A DNA stretch of 36,814 nt, taken from IMG/VR virus record IMGVR_UViG_3300046492_000315, positions 1 to 36,814 of that record. The stretch is one strand, 5' to 3'. A program made the position numbers and the translations under genes. The notes below the pieces were generated by a model, which was not told the DNA's origin, did not search any database, and was given only the letters and a program-made list of their open reading frames with translations. Below, piece after piece: positions 6,636-14,673 of this stretch; the stretch's first letter is position 1; the number at the start of each line of letters is the position of its first letter. This DNA comes from a virus.

Positions 6636-7841
6636 ATGACTATTCAAGCTATGCGCGAGCGCCGCAGCGGTCTTGCCATCGAGGCGCGCAAACTGTTGGA
6701 CGATTCGAAGGCCAGCAAATGGACCGACGAGAACCAGACCAAATACGATGGTCTGACCGGCGAAATCCTCGACATCGATTCGCGCATTGAGCGCGAGCAG
6801 AAGTTGCTCGACCTCGCGGCCGAGGAACGCATTCAGCACCGCGACCCAAATGTCAAGAATGACGACCCGCTGTCGGACGTCAAAATTTTTGACTCCTGGA
6901 TGCGTCGCGGTGAAAAAGGTTTGAGCGCTGAGCAGGCGGCCAAGCTGTACAACACCATGTCTACCACCACCGGCTCCGAGGGTGGTTACACCGTGCCGTC
7001 GGCGGTAGCGTCTGAGCTGATCGAATCGCTCAAGGCATTCGGCGGCGTGCGTGCGGTGGCCGACCAACTGACCACTGCGCAGGGCAACCCGCTCAGCTAT
7101 CCGTCGTCTGACGGCACTGCCGAGGTGGGCGAGCTGCTCGCAGAGAACACGGCCGCCGCTGCGCTCGACCCATCGTTCGGGACCGTGGGTCTGAACGTGT
7201 TCAAGTACAGCTCCAAAATCATCGCGGTCCCTATTGAGCTGCTCCAGGACAGCTCGGTGGACATCGAGGCGTTCGTGCGCCGCCGCATCATTGAGCGAAT
7301 CGGCCGCATCGAGAACCAGCACTTCACCACCGGCACCGGCACCGGCCAGCCGCGCGGCATCGTGACCGGCGCGTCGGCCGGCAAGGTGGGCACGACCGGC
7401 CAGACTCTGACCGTCATTTATGACGATCTGGTCGATCTGCTCGAATCGGTGAACGAGGCGTACCAGCTCGGCGGTACTTGCATGTTCATGTTCAACCAGA
7501 CGGTGCGCGGCGTGCTGCGCAAACTGAAGGACACCGCTGGCCGTCCGATCTGGACTCCAGGCTATGAGGCGGGCATTACTGCCGGCGCTCCTGACCTGCT
7601 GCTCGGGAAGTCGGTTGTGATTAACAACGACATGGCAGTGCCAGCCGCGAACGCGAAGTCCATCATTTACGGGGATTTCAAGAAGTACATTGTGCGCGAC
7701 GCGATGGCTGTGTCGCTGATGCGCTTCGATGATTCCGCGTATGCCTCCAAAGGGCAGGTCGGCTTCCTGGCGTTCATTCGCTCGGGTGGCAACCTGATGG
7801 ACACCGCCGCTGTGAAGTACTACGCGCACTCCGCGACGTAA
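6636..7841 (+). CDS. Major capsid protein (HK97 family)
   Basis: The 401-residue protein has the two-part HK97 design. An N-terminal coiled-coil delta domain spans about residues 1-105 (MRERRSGLAIEARKLLDD, DSRIEREQKLLDLAAEE) and is removed by the upstream protease. The coat domain starts near NTMSTTTGSEGGYTVPS. Typical coat segments are YSSKIIAVPIELLQDSSVD, FTTGTGTGQPRGIVTG, and the C-terminal GDFKKYIVRDAMAVSLMRF. ATG 6636 is chosen because GGAG lies 8 nt upstream. The gene is bracketed by two strong hairpins. Confidence 0.96.
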   Translation: MTIQAMRERRSGLAIEARKLLDDSKASKWTDENQTKYDGLTGEILDIDSRIEREQKLLDLAAEERIQHRDPNVKNDDPLSDVKIFDSWMRRGEKGLSAEQAAKLYNTMSTTTGSEGGYTVPSAVASELIESLKAFGGVRAVADQLTTAQGNPLSYPSSDGTAEVGELLAENTAAAALDPSFGTVGLNVFKYSSKIIAVPIELLQDSSVDIEAFVRRRIIERIGRIENQHFTTGTGTGQPRGIVTGASAGKVGTTGQTLTVIYDDLVDLLESVNEAYQLGGTCMFMFNQTVRGVLRKLKDTAGRPIWTPGYEAGITAGAPDLLLGKSVVINNDMAVPAANAKSIIYGDFKKYIVRDAMAVSLMRFDDSAYASKGQVGFLAFIRSGGNLMDTAAVKYYAHSAT

Positions 7842-7847
7842 GCCCCA

Positions 7848-7878
7848 CGGGGCGGGCTTCGGCCTGCCCCGTTTTTTT
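7848..7878 (+). terminator. Intrinsic terminator after capsid gene
   Basis: A 10-bp stem (7848-7857 with 7862-7871, one G-U pair) closed by a stable TTCG tetraloop is followed by seven Ts. It has full rho-independent form. Head-tail genes continue on the same strand, so it should lower but not stop read-through, or be overridden by late antitermination. Confidence 0.85.
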
Positions 7879-7897
7879 ACTTTGTCGAGGTGGAAAA

Positions 7898-8080
7898 ATG
7901 GCCGTAGTTAAAACCATTTGTGCCCGCGTCCTGGTGACGTTCTGGTACGAGCAAACCGAATACAAACCGAATCAAGTGGTCGAGTTGCCGACGCTGGCAA
8001 TCGCCGCCCTCAAGGCTGACGGTCTTGTCGACGATGACAAGGCGGCTGTCGCCTACTGCCTGCAAAACGCCGAGGCCTGA
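7898..8080 (+). CDS. Small head-region protein (DUF7210-like), 60 aa
   Basis: The 60-residue protein begins MAVVKTICARVLVTFWY and continues YKPNQVVELPTLAIAALKADGLVDD. The pattern of a short beta unit ending in 'KPNQVVELP' and then a helix with 'ALKADGLVD' resembles small proteins (DUF7210-like) found between capsid and connector genes in many siphoviruses. A strong SD (GAGGTGG) lies upstream. Its role is unknown. A virion accessory or connector-assembly role is inferred from position only. Confidence 0.7.
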   Translation: MAVVKTICARVLVTFWYEQTEYKPNQVVELPTLAIAALKADGLVDDDKAAVAYCLQNAEA

Positions 8081-8083
8081 CCT

Positions 8084-8659
8084 ATGCGCCTGGAACTAGT
8101 CACGGCACCGACGACCGAACCCGTCACGCTGGCCGAGGTGAAGACGCGCCTCCGCATTGACAGCTCGGCGGATGACACTGGGGTAACGCGGTTGATTGCC
8201 GCCGCTACCCGGCACGCTGAGACGGTGTGTCGCCGCGCGTTCGTGACACAGACCTGGACGCTGGTGCTCGACCGGTTCCCGTGCGGGTCGATTTCCCTGC
8301 CACTGCCGCCGCTGCAATCGGTGGACGAAATCACCTATGTCGATACGGCCGGCGCGACGCAGACCCTGGCGGCCAATCAATATGTCGTCGACAAGGCCGG
8401 CATGATTGGTCTGGTTCACCGCGCCTATCAAGTGCAATGGCCGACCACACGCGCCCAACCGATGTCAGTCCGCATCAAGTTCACAGCGGGCTATGGAGCT
8501 GCCGCTTCGGTGCCGGCTGATCTGGTGTCGGCGCTGATGTTGCTGATTGCACACTGGGACCAAAACCGGGAGCCGGTAATCATCGGCACCATAACCTCCG
8601 CCCTGCCCATGAGCGTTGATTCGCTCCTGGCCCCGTATGTGATTCCGGGGGTTGCATGA
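8084..8659 (+). CDS. Head-tail connector protein (HK97 gp6-like)
   Basis: The 191-residue adaptor that docks beneath the portal has the family N-terminus LELVTAPTTEPVTLAEVKTR, helix DTGVTRLIAAATRHAETVC, strand SISLPLPPLQSVDEITYVD and C-terminal FTAGYGAAASVPADLVSALM followed by LLIAHWDQNRE. These match the gp6-like connector plus phage_chp pattern. It overlaps the head-closure gene by 4 nt. Confidence 0.9.
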   Translation: MRLELVTAPTTEPVTLAEVKTRLRIDSSADDTGVTRLIAAATRHAETVCRRAFVTQTWTLVLDRFPCGSISLPLPPLQSVDEITYVDTAGATQTLAANQYVVDKAGMIGLVHRAYQVQWPTTRAQPMSVRIKFTAGYGAAASVPADLVSALMLLIAHWDQNREPVIIGTITSALPMSVDSLLAPYVIPGVA

Positions 8660-8985
8660 GACTGGGACCGCTCCGCCATCGCGTGACTTTTCAGTCGCGC
8701 AAGACTGGGCGCGATTCATACGGGCAACCCCTCGAAGGGTGGGATGACATCGCGACAGTGTGGGCGTCCGTCGAGCCGATCAGTGGCCGGGAGTTGCTGT
8801 CCGCGCAACAGGTCCAGGCCGAATTGACGCACCGTATACGCTGCCGGTATTTGCCTGGACTTGAGGCGGCTGATCGAATGCTTTTCGACAGCCGGGGCTT
8901 TGACCTGAAGTCGATTATCAACGCAATGGAAATTGGCGCGTCGCTTGAAATCCTGGCGACCGAGGGGCTGAGCGATGGCCGATGA
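8656..8985 (+). CDS. Head-tail adaptor / head closure protein
   Basis: The 109-residue protein matches the phage head-tail adaptor family (SPP1 gp16/HK97 gp7-like). It has an N-terminal LRHRVTFQSRKTGRDSYGQPL, then WASVEPISGRELLSAQQ and RIRCRYLPGLEAADRMLFD, and a C-terminal strand region with LEILATEGLSDG. It plugs the connector after packaging and provides the tail-docking surface. The ATG overlaps the upstream stop by 4 nt, and its end overlaps the next gene by 11 nt. Confidence 0.9.
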   Translation: MRLGPLRHRVTFQSRKTGRDSYGQPLEGWDDIATVWASVEPISGRELLSAQQVQAELTHRIRCRYLPGLEAADRMLFDSRGFDLKSIINAMEIGASLEILATEGLSDGR

Positions 8986-9481
8986 GATAAATGTCCTGGG
9001 GCTGCGCGAAATCAAAGCGACCCTGGAAAAATTGCCGGCCCGGCTGGGTGAAAAAGTCTTGCGTGCAGCGTTGCGCGCTGGCGCTCAAGTCATCCGCAAG
9101 GACGCACAAGCGCGCGCGCCGGTCCTGAAGAAGCCAGCGTATGGCCGCAAGCCCGGCACCGTGAGAAGTGCCATCACCATCAAGCGCTCGAAGCGGGATA
9201 AATTCGGCGTGTACCTGACCGTCAAAGGATTGAGCGCCAAAAAGATTAAAGAGTTCAAAGGCGGCAAGGCGAAGAAGAACGCGGCCTACAATCCCGACGA
9301 CCCCTGGTACTGGCACTTCCTCGAATTCGGAACGGCCAAGATGCCGGCCCATCCGTTCCTCCGCCCGGCATTCGAGGCGCAGAAGTTCGCAGCGCTGCGT
9401 CGGTTTGAGGAATTCGCGAAACGTCGCATTGCGCGTGAGGCTGAAAAGCTGGCGCGTGAGCAGGGGAGTAAAGCCGCATGA
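8975..9481 (+). CDS. HK97 gp10-like tail completion protein
   Basis: The 168-residue basic protein has the pattern of the HK97-gp10 family: GLREIKATLEKLPARLGEKVL, then RAGAQVIRKDAQARAPV, DDPWYWHFLEFGTAKMPAHPFLRPAFEAQ and a helical C-terminus rich in Arg and Lys. Family members sit at the head-tail joint and complete the tail end that meets the connector. Overlaps with both neighbours indicate coupled translation. Confidence 0.9.
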   Translation: MADEINVLGLREIKATLEKLPARLGEKVLRAALRAGAQVIRKDAQARAPVLKKPAYGRKPGTVRSAITIKRSKRDKFGVYLTVKGLSAKKIKEFKGGKAKKNAAYNPDDPWYWHFLEFGTAKMPAHPFLRPAFEAQKFAALRRFEEFAKRRIAREAEKLAREQGSKAA

Positions 9482-9846
9482 TTGAAATCGACTTGCGTGC
9501 GGCAATGCTCGCCGCCTCCGCCGTCACCGCGCTGGTCGGCCAACGGATCGCGGCCGGGGTTTTGCCAGAGGGCGAGGTGCGCCCATACGTGACGTATTCA
9601 CTGGTCACGGGTGAGCGCATTCCGTCCATGACTGATTCGGGTCTGATGCGGCACGCCCGTATGCAGGTGAATTGTTGGTCGCCAAGTTACGGCGAGGCCA
9701 AGCAGATCGCGCTCGCGGTGCAAACCGCCATCGAGGCCAGCGCGCTGTTCGAGGTGGTGTTCATCAGCGACCAGGATTTATACGACCCCGAGACGAATCT
9801 GTTTTATATGGTGCTGGACTATTCGGTGTGGCAGGTGACCGCCTAA
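9478..9846 (+). CDS. Tail completion/terminator protein (DUF3168, SPP1 gp17-like)
   Basis: The 122-residue protein has the DUF3168 pattern: an N-terminal helix (LRAAMLAASAVTALVGQRIAAG), then RPYVTYSLVTGERI, RMQVNCWSPSYGEAKQIALAVQTAIEA and a strand region LYDPETNLFYMVLDYSVW. It terminates tail-tube growth and joins the tail to the head. It is the last gene before the reverse-strand moron and overlaps its upstream neighbour by 4 nt. Confidence 0.9.
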   Translation: MIEIDLRAAMLAASAVTALVGQRIAAGVLPEGEVRPYVTYSLVTGERIPSMTDSGLMRHARMQVNCWSPSYGEAKQIALAVQTAIEASALFEVVFISDQDLYDPETNLFYMVLDYSVWQVTA

Positions 9847-9860
9847 GTCGCGGGCGCCGC

Positions 9861-10535
9861 TCATGGTTTCCATTCCGGGTTATCCCACACGACCAACCCG
9901 TTTCTCTCTGGCGTGAGCGAGCGTGAGAAAAGCGCGTCGCTCTCGTGGACGATATAGGGCAGGTCCAGCAATGGCTTGTGCTGGTGAACGGATAGGTTGC
10001 CGACGAATATATAGCGTCTGATCTGGCTGAGCATTGCCACCTCATCGACGCCTATCACGTTGCCTCCACGCTGGTGTTCCGCTGCGTTGTATATGTGTGT
10101 GACCCACGCGGCGACCACTACCTCTGGCCGATGCCGGGCCACTGCTGCCTCGGCGTCCAGGCGTTCGACGTGCGGGCCATAGGTGACAACCGGCTGGCGC
10201 ATTGATCGATACAGGGCAATCACTGCCGGGTCTTCTTGCATGTGGTTATCAGTGCAGGGAATGCCGAGGGCTTTGCCGAGTACACCGTTCCCGCTGCCGA
10301 TCTCAATAGCGGAGCGGGTAGGGCTCGCCTCTAGAATCAACTCGTTGATCTTATCGACCAGCTCGACCGTGGGCAGACAGTACAGACCGTGACGCAGGCA
10401 AAAGCCGGACAGGTCCGCTTGTGAGAACTGCGCATAAAAGTCCATCGGCACCACGCGCAGCACACCGCTGTCCAGGGCTTGGGCATCGAGCGCGTCTTGT
10501 GCGCCCTGGCTGACTCTCAGAATCGAAGTGTTCAT
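9861..10535 (-). CDS. Moron: class I SAM-dependent methyltransferase-like protein
   Basis: The 224-residue protein is encoded against the direction of the surrounding tail operon. Residues 76-84 (AIEIGSGNG) match motif I of Rossmann-fold SAM methyltransferases, followed by VLGKALGIPCTDNHMQ and a VVVAAWVTHIYNAAEH segment at a motif-IV-like position. No DPPY-type DNA or rRNA motif is present, so the substrate cannot be named. The gene has its own promoter and lies between tail genes, the mark of a moron, possibly expressed in the lysogen. ATG 10535 has AGGT upstream. A longer frame to 10616 would run over the promoter and is rejected. Confidence 0.75.
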   Translation of the reverse strand: MNTSILRVSQGAQDALDAQALDSGVLRVVPMDFYAQFSQADLSGFCLRHGLYCLPTVELVDKINELILEASPTRSAIEIGSGNGVLGKALGIPCTDNHMQEDPAVIALYRSMRQPVVTYGPHVERLDAEAAVARHRPEVVVAAWVTHIYNAAEHQRGGNVIGVDEVAMLSQIRRYIFVGNLSVHQHKPLLDLPYIVHESDALFSRSLTPERNGLVVWDNPEWKP

Positions 10536-10572
10536 AACCGGACCTGTATTGGCGGAGAGGATTGGCCGCCAA

Positions 10573-10601
10573 TCATATAACAAAAGTTTTTGCCCAACAA
10601 A
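10573..10601 (-). promoter_or_regulatory. Moron promoter with repressor-operator-like site
   Basis: On the reverse strand TTGTTG (-35, about 10596-10601) and TATGAT (-10, 10573-10578) are separated by 17 bp, upstream of the methyltransferase-like gene. The spacer overlaps ATAACAAAAGTTTTT (10577-10591), which differs by two bases from the putative operator at 28613-28627. The promoter call is by consensus; operator function is inference. Confidence 0.5.
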
Positions 10602-10637
10602 ACACGCCCAAACCAAAACCCCCCAACCGTCACGGAT

Positions 10638-10672
10638 AACCCCATTAGCGTCACGCTCCTGGGGTTTTTTTA
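10638..10672 (+). terminator. Terminator upstream of the tail tube gene
   Basis: An outer stem (AACCCC with GGGGTT) and an inner stem (AGCG/CGCT, loop TCA) are followed by a T-run to 10671. It would stop + strand transcripts entering from the head genes, 15 bp before the tail tube start, and resembles the hairpin in front of the capsid gene. Confidence 0.7.
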
Positions 10673-10687
10673 TTTGGAGAAAACCTC

Positions 10688-11347
10688 ATGGCTACTAAAT
10701 CCCGCGCGGTGTCTTCGCAGGGCACTCACTTCTATATCGAGAACGCAGGTGCCACGCTGGTGACGACTGCGATCACTGGTATTTCCAAGGCGGCGAAGGC
10801 CGTGGTCACATTCGCCTCGCATACCTATGTCGTGGGTGATGTGCTGACCTTTGCTGCTGTGGTCGGCATGACCGAAATGAACGGCCTGGACGGTATCGTC
10901 AGCGCGAAGACCGCCACCACTGTGACCCTGGAGAACATCGACTCGACCGGGTTCACCACCTATGGCTCGGCCGGTACTGCCGGCCTGGTGCAATTTATTG
11001 AGACGTGCCAACACAAGTCCTATTCGGGCTTCGATGGGCAGGCGTCGGAAATCGACACGACCACGCTGTGCTCGACCGCGAAGGAAAAAGTCCTCGGCCT
11101 GCAAGATTTCGGCGGCATGTCGACGGACATTCATTACGTTGAGGACGATCCGTTCCAGGTAGAGGCCAAAGTCGCCAAGCGTGCCGGCCTGCCGCGCTGG
11201 TTCAAGCTGGTCAAGAAAAATAACTACATCAAAATTTTCGAAGGCTATGTGCGGTCGGTCAGTGATTCCGGCGCAGTCGATGGGACCAACGCCGGCACGA
11301 TGGCCGTAACCATCACAGGCGACGTGTATGAGGTGGCCGGTGCTTAA
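10688..11347 (+). CDS. Major tail tube protein
   Basis: The 219-residue tube subunit begins MATKSRAVSSQGTHFYIEN and has the phage tail-tube pattern FSGFDGQ/DTTTLCSTAKEKVLGLQDFGGMS, then a C-terminal IKIFEGYVRSVSDSGAVDG and TMAVTITGDVYEV. It polymerises in rings around the tape measure. A strong SD (TGGAGAAAA) lies upstream after a terminator hairpin. It is followed by the chaperone gene, which overlaps its last codons. Residues about 30-80 (a VVTFASHTYVVGDVLTFAAV segment) look like a small inserted beta domain. Confidence 0.92.
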   Translation: MATKSRAVSSQGTHFYIENAGATLVTTAITGISKAAKAVVTFASHTYVVGDVLTFAAVVGMTEMNGLDGIVSAKTATTVTLENIDSTGFTTYGSAGTAGLVQFIETCQHKSYSGFDGQASEIDTTTLCSTAKEKVLGLQDFGGMSTDIHYVEDDPFQVEAKVAKRAGLPRWFKLVKKNNYIKIFEGYVRSVSDSGAVDGTNAGTMAVTITGDVYEVAGA

Positions 11348-11708
11348 TCGCGAACAGATCCTGGGCGCGAAAGACCGCGCCCAACAAACCATCACCATTC
11401 CCGAATGGGGCGGTGACGTGCTCATCACCGCTCTCTCTGTGCGGGATCGCAGCGTCGTGCTTGGCGAATGGGCACGCCTGGGCAACGTGCAGAAGGAGGG
11501 CGGCGATACAGTCGGCGCAATGCTGGACATCAAGCTGCGTCTCGTCGCGCTGTCGATCACCGACGCAGACGGTGTGCCGGTGTTCAGTGCTGACGATGTG
11601 GCCGCGCTGGCGACGAAATCCTCTGAGGCTATCGGCGTCATTTCCGACGCAGCTATCACGCTGAACAAGTTCTTTGCCAGCGCGACAGAGGACGCAGCAA
11701 AAAACTGA
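11340..11708 (+). CDS. Tail assembly chaperone G-like (unshifted product)
   Basis: The 122-residue protein (VLNREQILGAKDRAQQTITIPEWGGD, then LALGEWARL-type helix segments, ending EDAAKN) acts in the position of lambda gpG. Such chaperones coat the tape measure during tail assembly and are absent from the virion. GTG 11340 gives the expected N-terminus; ATG 11328 would add four residues. Its last sense codons form the slippery sequence A AAA AAC directly before the TGA at 11706-11708. Confidence 0.85.
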   Translation: MLNREQILGAKDRAQQTITIPEWGGDVLITALSVRDRSVVLGEWARLGNVQKEGGDTVGAMLDIKLRLVALSITDADGVPVFSADDVAALATKSSEAIGVISDAAITLNKFFASATEDAAKN

Positions 11709-11920
11709 GGGGCCGCCCCGAGCGTTACTTCCTTTTCAAACTCGCCCGCGACCTGGGCGTGTGGGATGTGGACGCTCTGGCGCGGCAAATGAGCAGTCCG
11801 CAACTGGTCGACTGGATGGCGTTCTATCAAGTCGATTACGAAATCCAAACAAACACACTCCCCCCGCTGGAATTCGACGACCCGGCTGAGCACTCGGCCG
11901 CCATCGACGCACTCTTTTGA
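11340..11920 (+). CDS. Tail assembly chaperone G-T fusion made by -1 frameshift
   Basis: Slipping back one base on A AAA AAC (11699-11705) avoids the TGA and reads on from 11705 for 71 more codons to TGA 11918-11920. The extension reads LRGRPERYFLFKLARDLGVW, then DVDALARQMSSPQLVDWMAF, and ends AAIDALF. This is the usual T-domain pattern (DUF4035-like, with RxxxYxxFKLARDLG and 'S..L.EWMAF') found immediately before tape-measure genes. The T frame has no suitable start of its own, so the fusion is its only obvious expression route. The G:G-T ratio sets correct tail assembly. Confidence 0.88.
11699..11705 (+). promoter_or_regulatory. Programmed -1 frameshift site A AAA AAC
   Basis: A canonical X XXY YYZ heptamer (A AAA AAC) ends at the base before the G-frame TGA. 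Re-pairing in the -1 frame gives AAA AAA and continues CTG AGG. The stop codon directly 3' favours pausing. No strong downstream pseudoknot was found by eye. Confidence 0.88.
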
Positions 11921-11932
11921 CGAGGTATCACC

Positions 11933-13984
11933 ATGTCGCTCGGTACGCTGACTATCGACATCGCGGCGAATCTTGCGCGGCTTGAATCCGACCTCGGCAA
12001 AGCCAACCGCCTTTCGGAAAAATTCGCGGAGGATCAGAAGCGCCGTTACGCGCGCATTGGCAAACTTATCGGTGGAGCCATCGCTACCTTTGCCACTGGC
12101 GCTTTTGCCGGCTGGATTAAAGAGAGCATCGACGCGGCCGACGCAGCGGCGGAGACGGCGCAGACTATCGGCATCAGCATCGAGGCATATCAAGGGCTGT
12201 CGTTCGCGGCATCGACTGCCGGCGTTGAGCAAGAAGGGCTGACCGGCGCGCTGACCAAATTCAACAAGACCATTTCGCAGGCGGCGGCCGGTGGCAAGAA
12301 ACAGGCGGCGGCATTTGCCGACATCGGTCTCAGTGTCCGAGACGCGAACGGCAATTTAAAAACCGCTGATGGGTTGCTGTTGGAAGTGGCCGACAAGTTC
12401 CAGGGTTACACCGACGGGGCGAACAAGACCGCCTTGGCTCAAGACCTGTTCGGCAAGTCCGGCGCGAAGCTGATCCCGCTACTCAATAGCGGCAAGCAAG
12501 GCATCACCGACCTGACGACGCAAGCGCAACGCCTGGGGCTGGTGATGAGCGCCGAGGCCGCCGCCGCCGCCGATACGTTCAATGACAACTTGACTGTTCT
12601 GTCCGGGGCAAGTCGCGGGATGGCGAACAATCTCGCCACCGGACTGTTGCCCGCGCTGAACGATATTGAAGGGCTGATGCTCGACCTTGCCGACAACTCG
12701 GACACCGCCGCCGATAGTGGCTCGGGCCTCGGCACCATCCTCAAGGCTCTTACTGCTATTGCGCTGGCGCTCGGCACTGAGTTGCAAGCCGGGGCTATCA
12801 GTCTCGCCGGGTTTGCGGCGGCGGCGGTGCAAGCGGCGAGCGGTGATTTTGCAATCGCCGGGGAAACGCTTAAGGCAATGAAAGCCGATATCGACGCGGC
12901 CGAGGCCAAAGGCGCGGAACGCATCGAGAAACTTTTCGACGGCACCTATGCCAAGAAAGCCCAAGAAGCGGCGGCGGTTGCGCGCGAGTATGCAAAGGAG
13001 CTTAAACGGCTTGAACGCCAGAACGCCGAGGCCGCCGCCGCCGCAGCGGCGGCGGCAAAAGCGACGGCAAAAGCGGCGGCGGCGATAGACAAACAAGTCG
13101 TTGCGCTGCAAGAGCAAGCCGCAACCGTCGGCATGACCACCACGCAAACAGCCCTGTACAAACTCGCCCAAGACGGCGCGACCAAAGCCCAATTGGAAAG
13201 CGCCGCCGCCGCGCTCGCGATTGTCGACGCCTACGACAAAAGTCAAAAGGCAATCAAGGATCACACCGAGCGCGTCACCGCGTTCAACGCCGTACAAGAG
13301 TCGACCTTTACCGACGGCCAGAAGCTGTTAGACGACTATCAAACAAAGGTCGAAACACTGCGCAAATCGTTGAACGCGGGCGATATCAACCAGACCCAAT
13401 ACGACAACGTGATGGATGGACTCGACAAAGGATTGTCGAAGGCGCAGGACAAGTTGGCGGAAACCAAGGACGTGATGAGCGTGTTCGCTGATGAGGCCGC
13501 GCGCAATATGCAGAGCGCCTTTGCCGACTTCCTCTTTGACCCGTTCGCGGATGGTGTGGACGGCATGGCGGCCAATTTCGGCAAGGTCATACAGCGGATG
13601 ATTGCCGAGGCTGCCGCTGCGCAAATCATGGACAGCGTGTTCGGTGCAGTGAGCAAAGACACCGGGAGCCGGGGCGGCGGGTTGTTGGCTACCGGGCTCA
13701 AGGCCGCTGGTGATTTCTTCGGATTCGCTGGCGGCAAGGCGGTCGGCGGCCCGGTGCAGGCCGGCAATCTGTACGAGGTAGGCGAGAACAATGCTCCTGA
13801 AATGTTCATGAGCAACGGGCGTCAGTACATGATTCCCGGCAATAGCGGGAGCATCAAACCGCAGGGCACGGCCGGCGACCGTAGCACGCAAATTTTCAAC
13901 ATCAACACGCCTGACGCGAATTCGTTTCGCGCCTCCCAGCGGCAAATAGCCCGCCGCGCCAAACAGCAAATGAGTATCACATGA
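11933..13984 (+). CDS. Tail tape measure protein
   Basis: The 683-residue protein is the length ruler of the tail and is ejected with DNA. Features in order are an N-terminal helical MSLGTLTIDIAANLARLESDL typical of tape measures, a hydrophobic helix (IGGAIATFATGAFAGWI), further hydrophobic segments near 290-325, an Ala-rich charged coiled coil (about residues 365-400), and a C-terminal segment ending in IARRAKQQMSIT. No muramidase or peptidase domain is seen. At about 0.15 nm per helical residue the tail would be near 100 nm (inference). The gene follows the G-T frameshift pair. Confidence 0.93.
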   Translation: MSLGTLTIDIAANLARLESDLGKANRLSEKFAEDQKRRYARIGKLIGGAIATFATGAFAGWIKESIDAADAAAETAQTIGISIEAYQGLSFAASTAGVEQEGLTGALTKFNKTISQAAAGGKKQAAAFADIGLSVRDANGNLKTADGLLLEVADKFQGYTDGANKTALAQDLFGKSGAKLIPLLNSGKQGITDLTTQAQRLGLVMSAEAAAAADTFNDNLTVLSGASRGMANNLATGLLPALNDIEGLMLDLADNSDTAADSGSGLGTILKALTAIALALGTELQAGAISLAGFAAAAVQAASGDFAIAGETLKAMKADIDAAEAKGAERIEKLFDGTYAKKAQEAAAVAREYAKELKRLERQNAEAAAAAAAAAKATAKAAAAIDKQVVALQEQAATVGMTTTQTALYKLAQDGATKAQLESAAAALAIVDAYDKSQKAIKDHTERVTAFNAVQESTFTDGQKLLDDYQTKVETLRKSLNAGDINQTQYDNVMDGLDKGLSKAQDKLAETKDVMSVFADEAARNMQSAFADFLFDPFADGVDGMAANFGKVIQRMIAEAAAAQIMDSVFGAVSKDTGSRGGGLLATGLKAAGDFFGFAGGKAVGGPVQAGNLYEVGENNAPEMFMSNGRQYMIPGNSGSIKPQGTAGDRSTQIFNINTPDANSFRASQRQIARRAKQQMSIT

Positions 13985-14658
13985 GCCGATTCCTGGACCT
14001 GTACCTGGACCGTTGCGTTCCTGGCTATCCGTGCATGTCATCGCCGCGCTGGTCGACATCGATCACGCACTCGGACTCAGGTGCCGAGCAGGCGAACCAG
14101 CGCTGGGAACATCCGTTACACCGCTACACGCTGCCGCAAGCGATCCGTGACCACGATGTTTATGAGGCGGTGCGCGATCACTGGTTAATCGTGCGCGGTC
14201 CGCTGCGCAGCTTTCCGTTTCGCGATCCGTTGGACTTTGCGTCGCGTGCGCTGGACCGCCCGAACCATGTCCCGACGATCACCTTCAGCGATCAGGTGTT
14301 GGGCACGGGTGACGGAATTGCCGTCGCGTTCCAACTGGTCAAGACCTACACGCGAGGCGCGCAAACCTACACGCGCAACGTCGTCCATCCGGTGGTTTCG
14401 ACCGTCAAGGTTTCGATCAACAACACCGATCCCACAACGTGGGTTTTCCCGCTAGTCCCGCTGACCTGGACCGTCGACCGCTTAACCGGCGTCGTCACCT
14501 TCAGCGGTCCGCCCGCGCCTGGGGCGGTAGTGCGTGCCGGGTATCTGTACGACGTTGAGGTCCGCTTTGAATCCGACGAGTCCTTTGATGGCCTGTTGCA
14601 AGACTACGGCGTGTCCGGTTTTGCCGACTTGGTGCTGATCGAAATCCGTCCTTGCTAA
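13981..14658 (+). CDS. Distal tail protein, DUF2460 family
   Basis: The 225-residue protein has the DUF2460/TIGR02217 pattern: an N-terminal RCVPGYPCMSSPRWSTSITH, then QRWEHPLHRYTLPQAIRDHD, FRDPLDFAS, and the family's GDGIAVAFQLVKTY with TWTVDRLTGVVTFSGPPAPGA. The C-terminus is VRFESDESFDGLL. In gene transfer agents and related siphoviruses this is the distal tail/baseplate hub adaptor, followed by DUF2163 and NlpC/P60 proteins. Here a lectin-like gene is inserted between it and DUF2163. It overlaps the tape-measure stop (ATGA). Confidence 0.92.
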   Translation: MSRFLDLYLDRCVPGYPCMSSPRWSTSITHSDSGAEQANQRWEHPLHRYTLPQAIRDHDVYEAVRDHWLIVRGPLRSFPFRDPLDFASRALDRPNHVPTITFSDQVLGTGDGIAVAFQLVKTYTRGAQTYTRNVVHPVVSTVKVSINNTDPTTWVFPLVPLTWTVDRLTGVVTFSGPPAPGAVVRAGYLYDVEVRFESDESFDGLLQDYGVSGFADLVLIEIRPC

Positions 14659-14673
14659 ATCTTGAGGTGATCT

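Noticed and set aside
6375-7829. 484-codon reverse frame opposite the capsid gene
   Set aside because: It is a shadow of GC-rich third-position bias. The + strand capsid call is certain.
11674-11889. Open frame of 71 codons starting inside the chaperone gene
   Set aside because: It is in the third frame, its composition is not protein-like, and the true T frame reached by -1 shift covers the same DNA.
10670-12232. 520-codon reverse frame opposite tail tube and chaperone genes
   Set aside because: It is a shadow frame of well-supported + strand genes and contains no recognisable motif.
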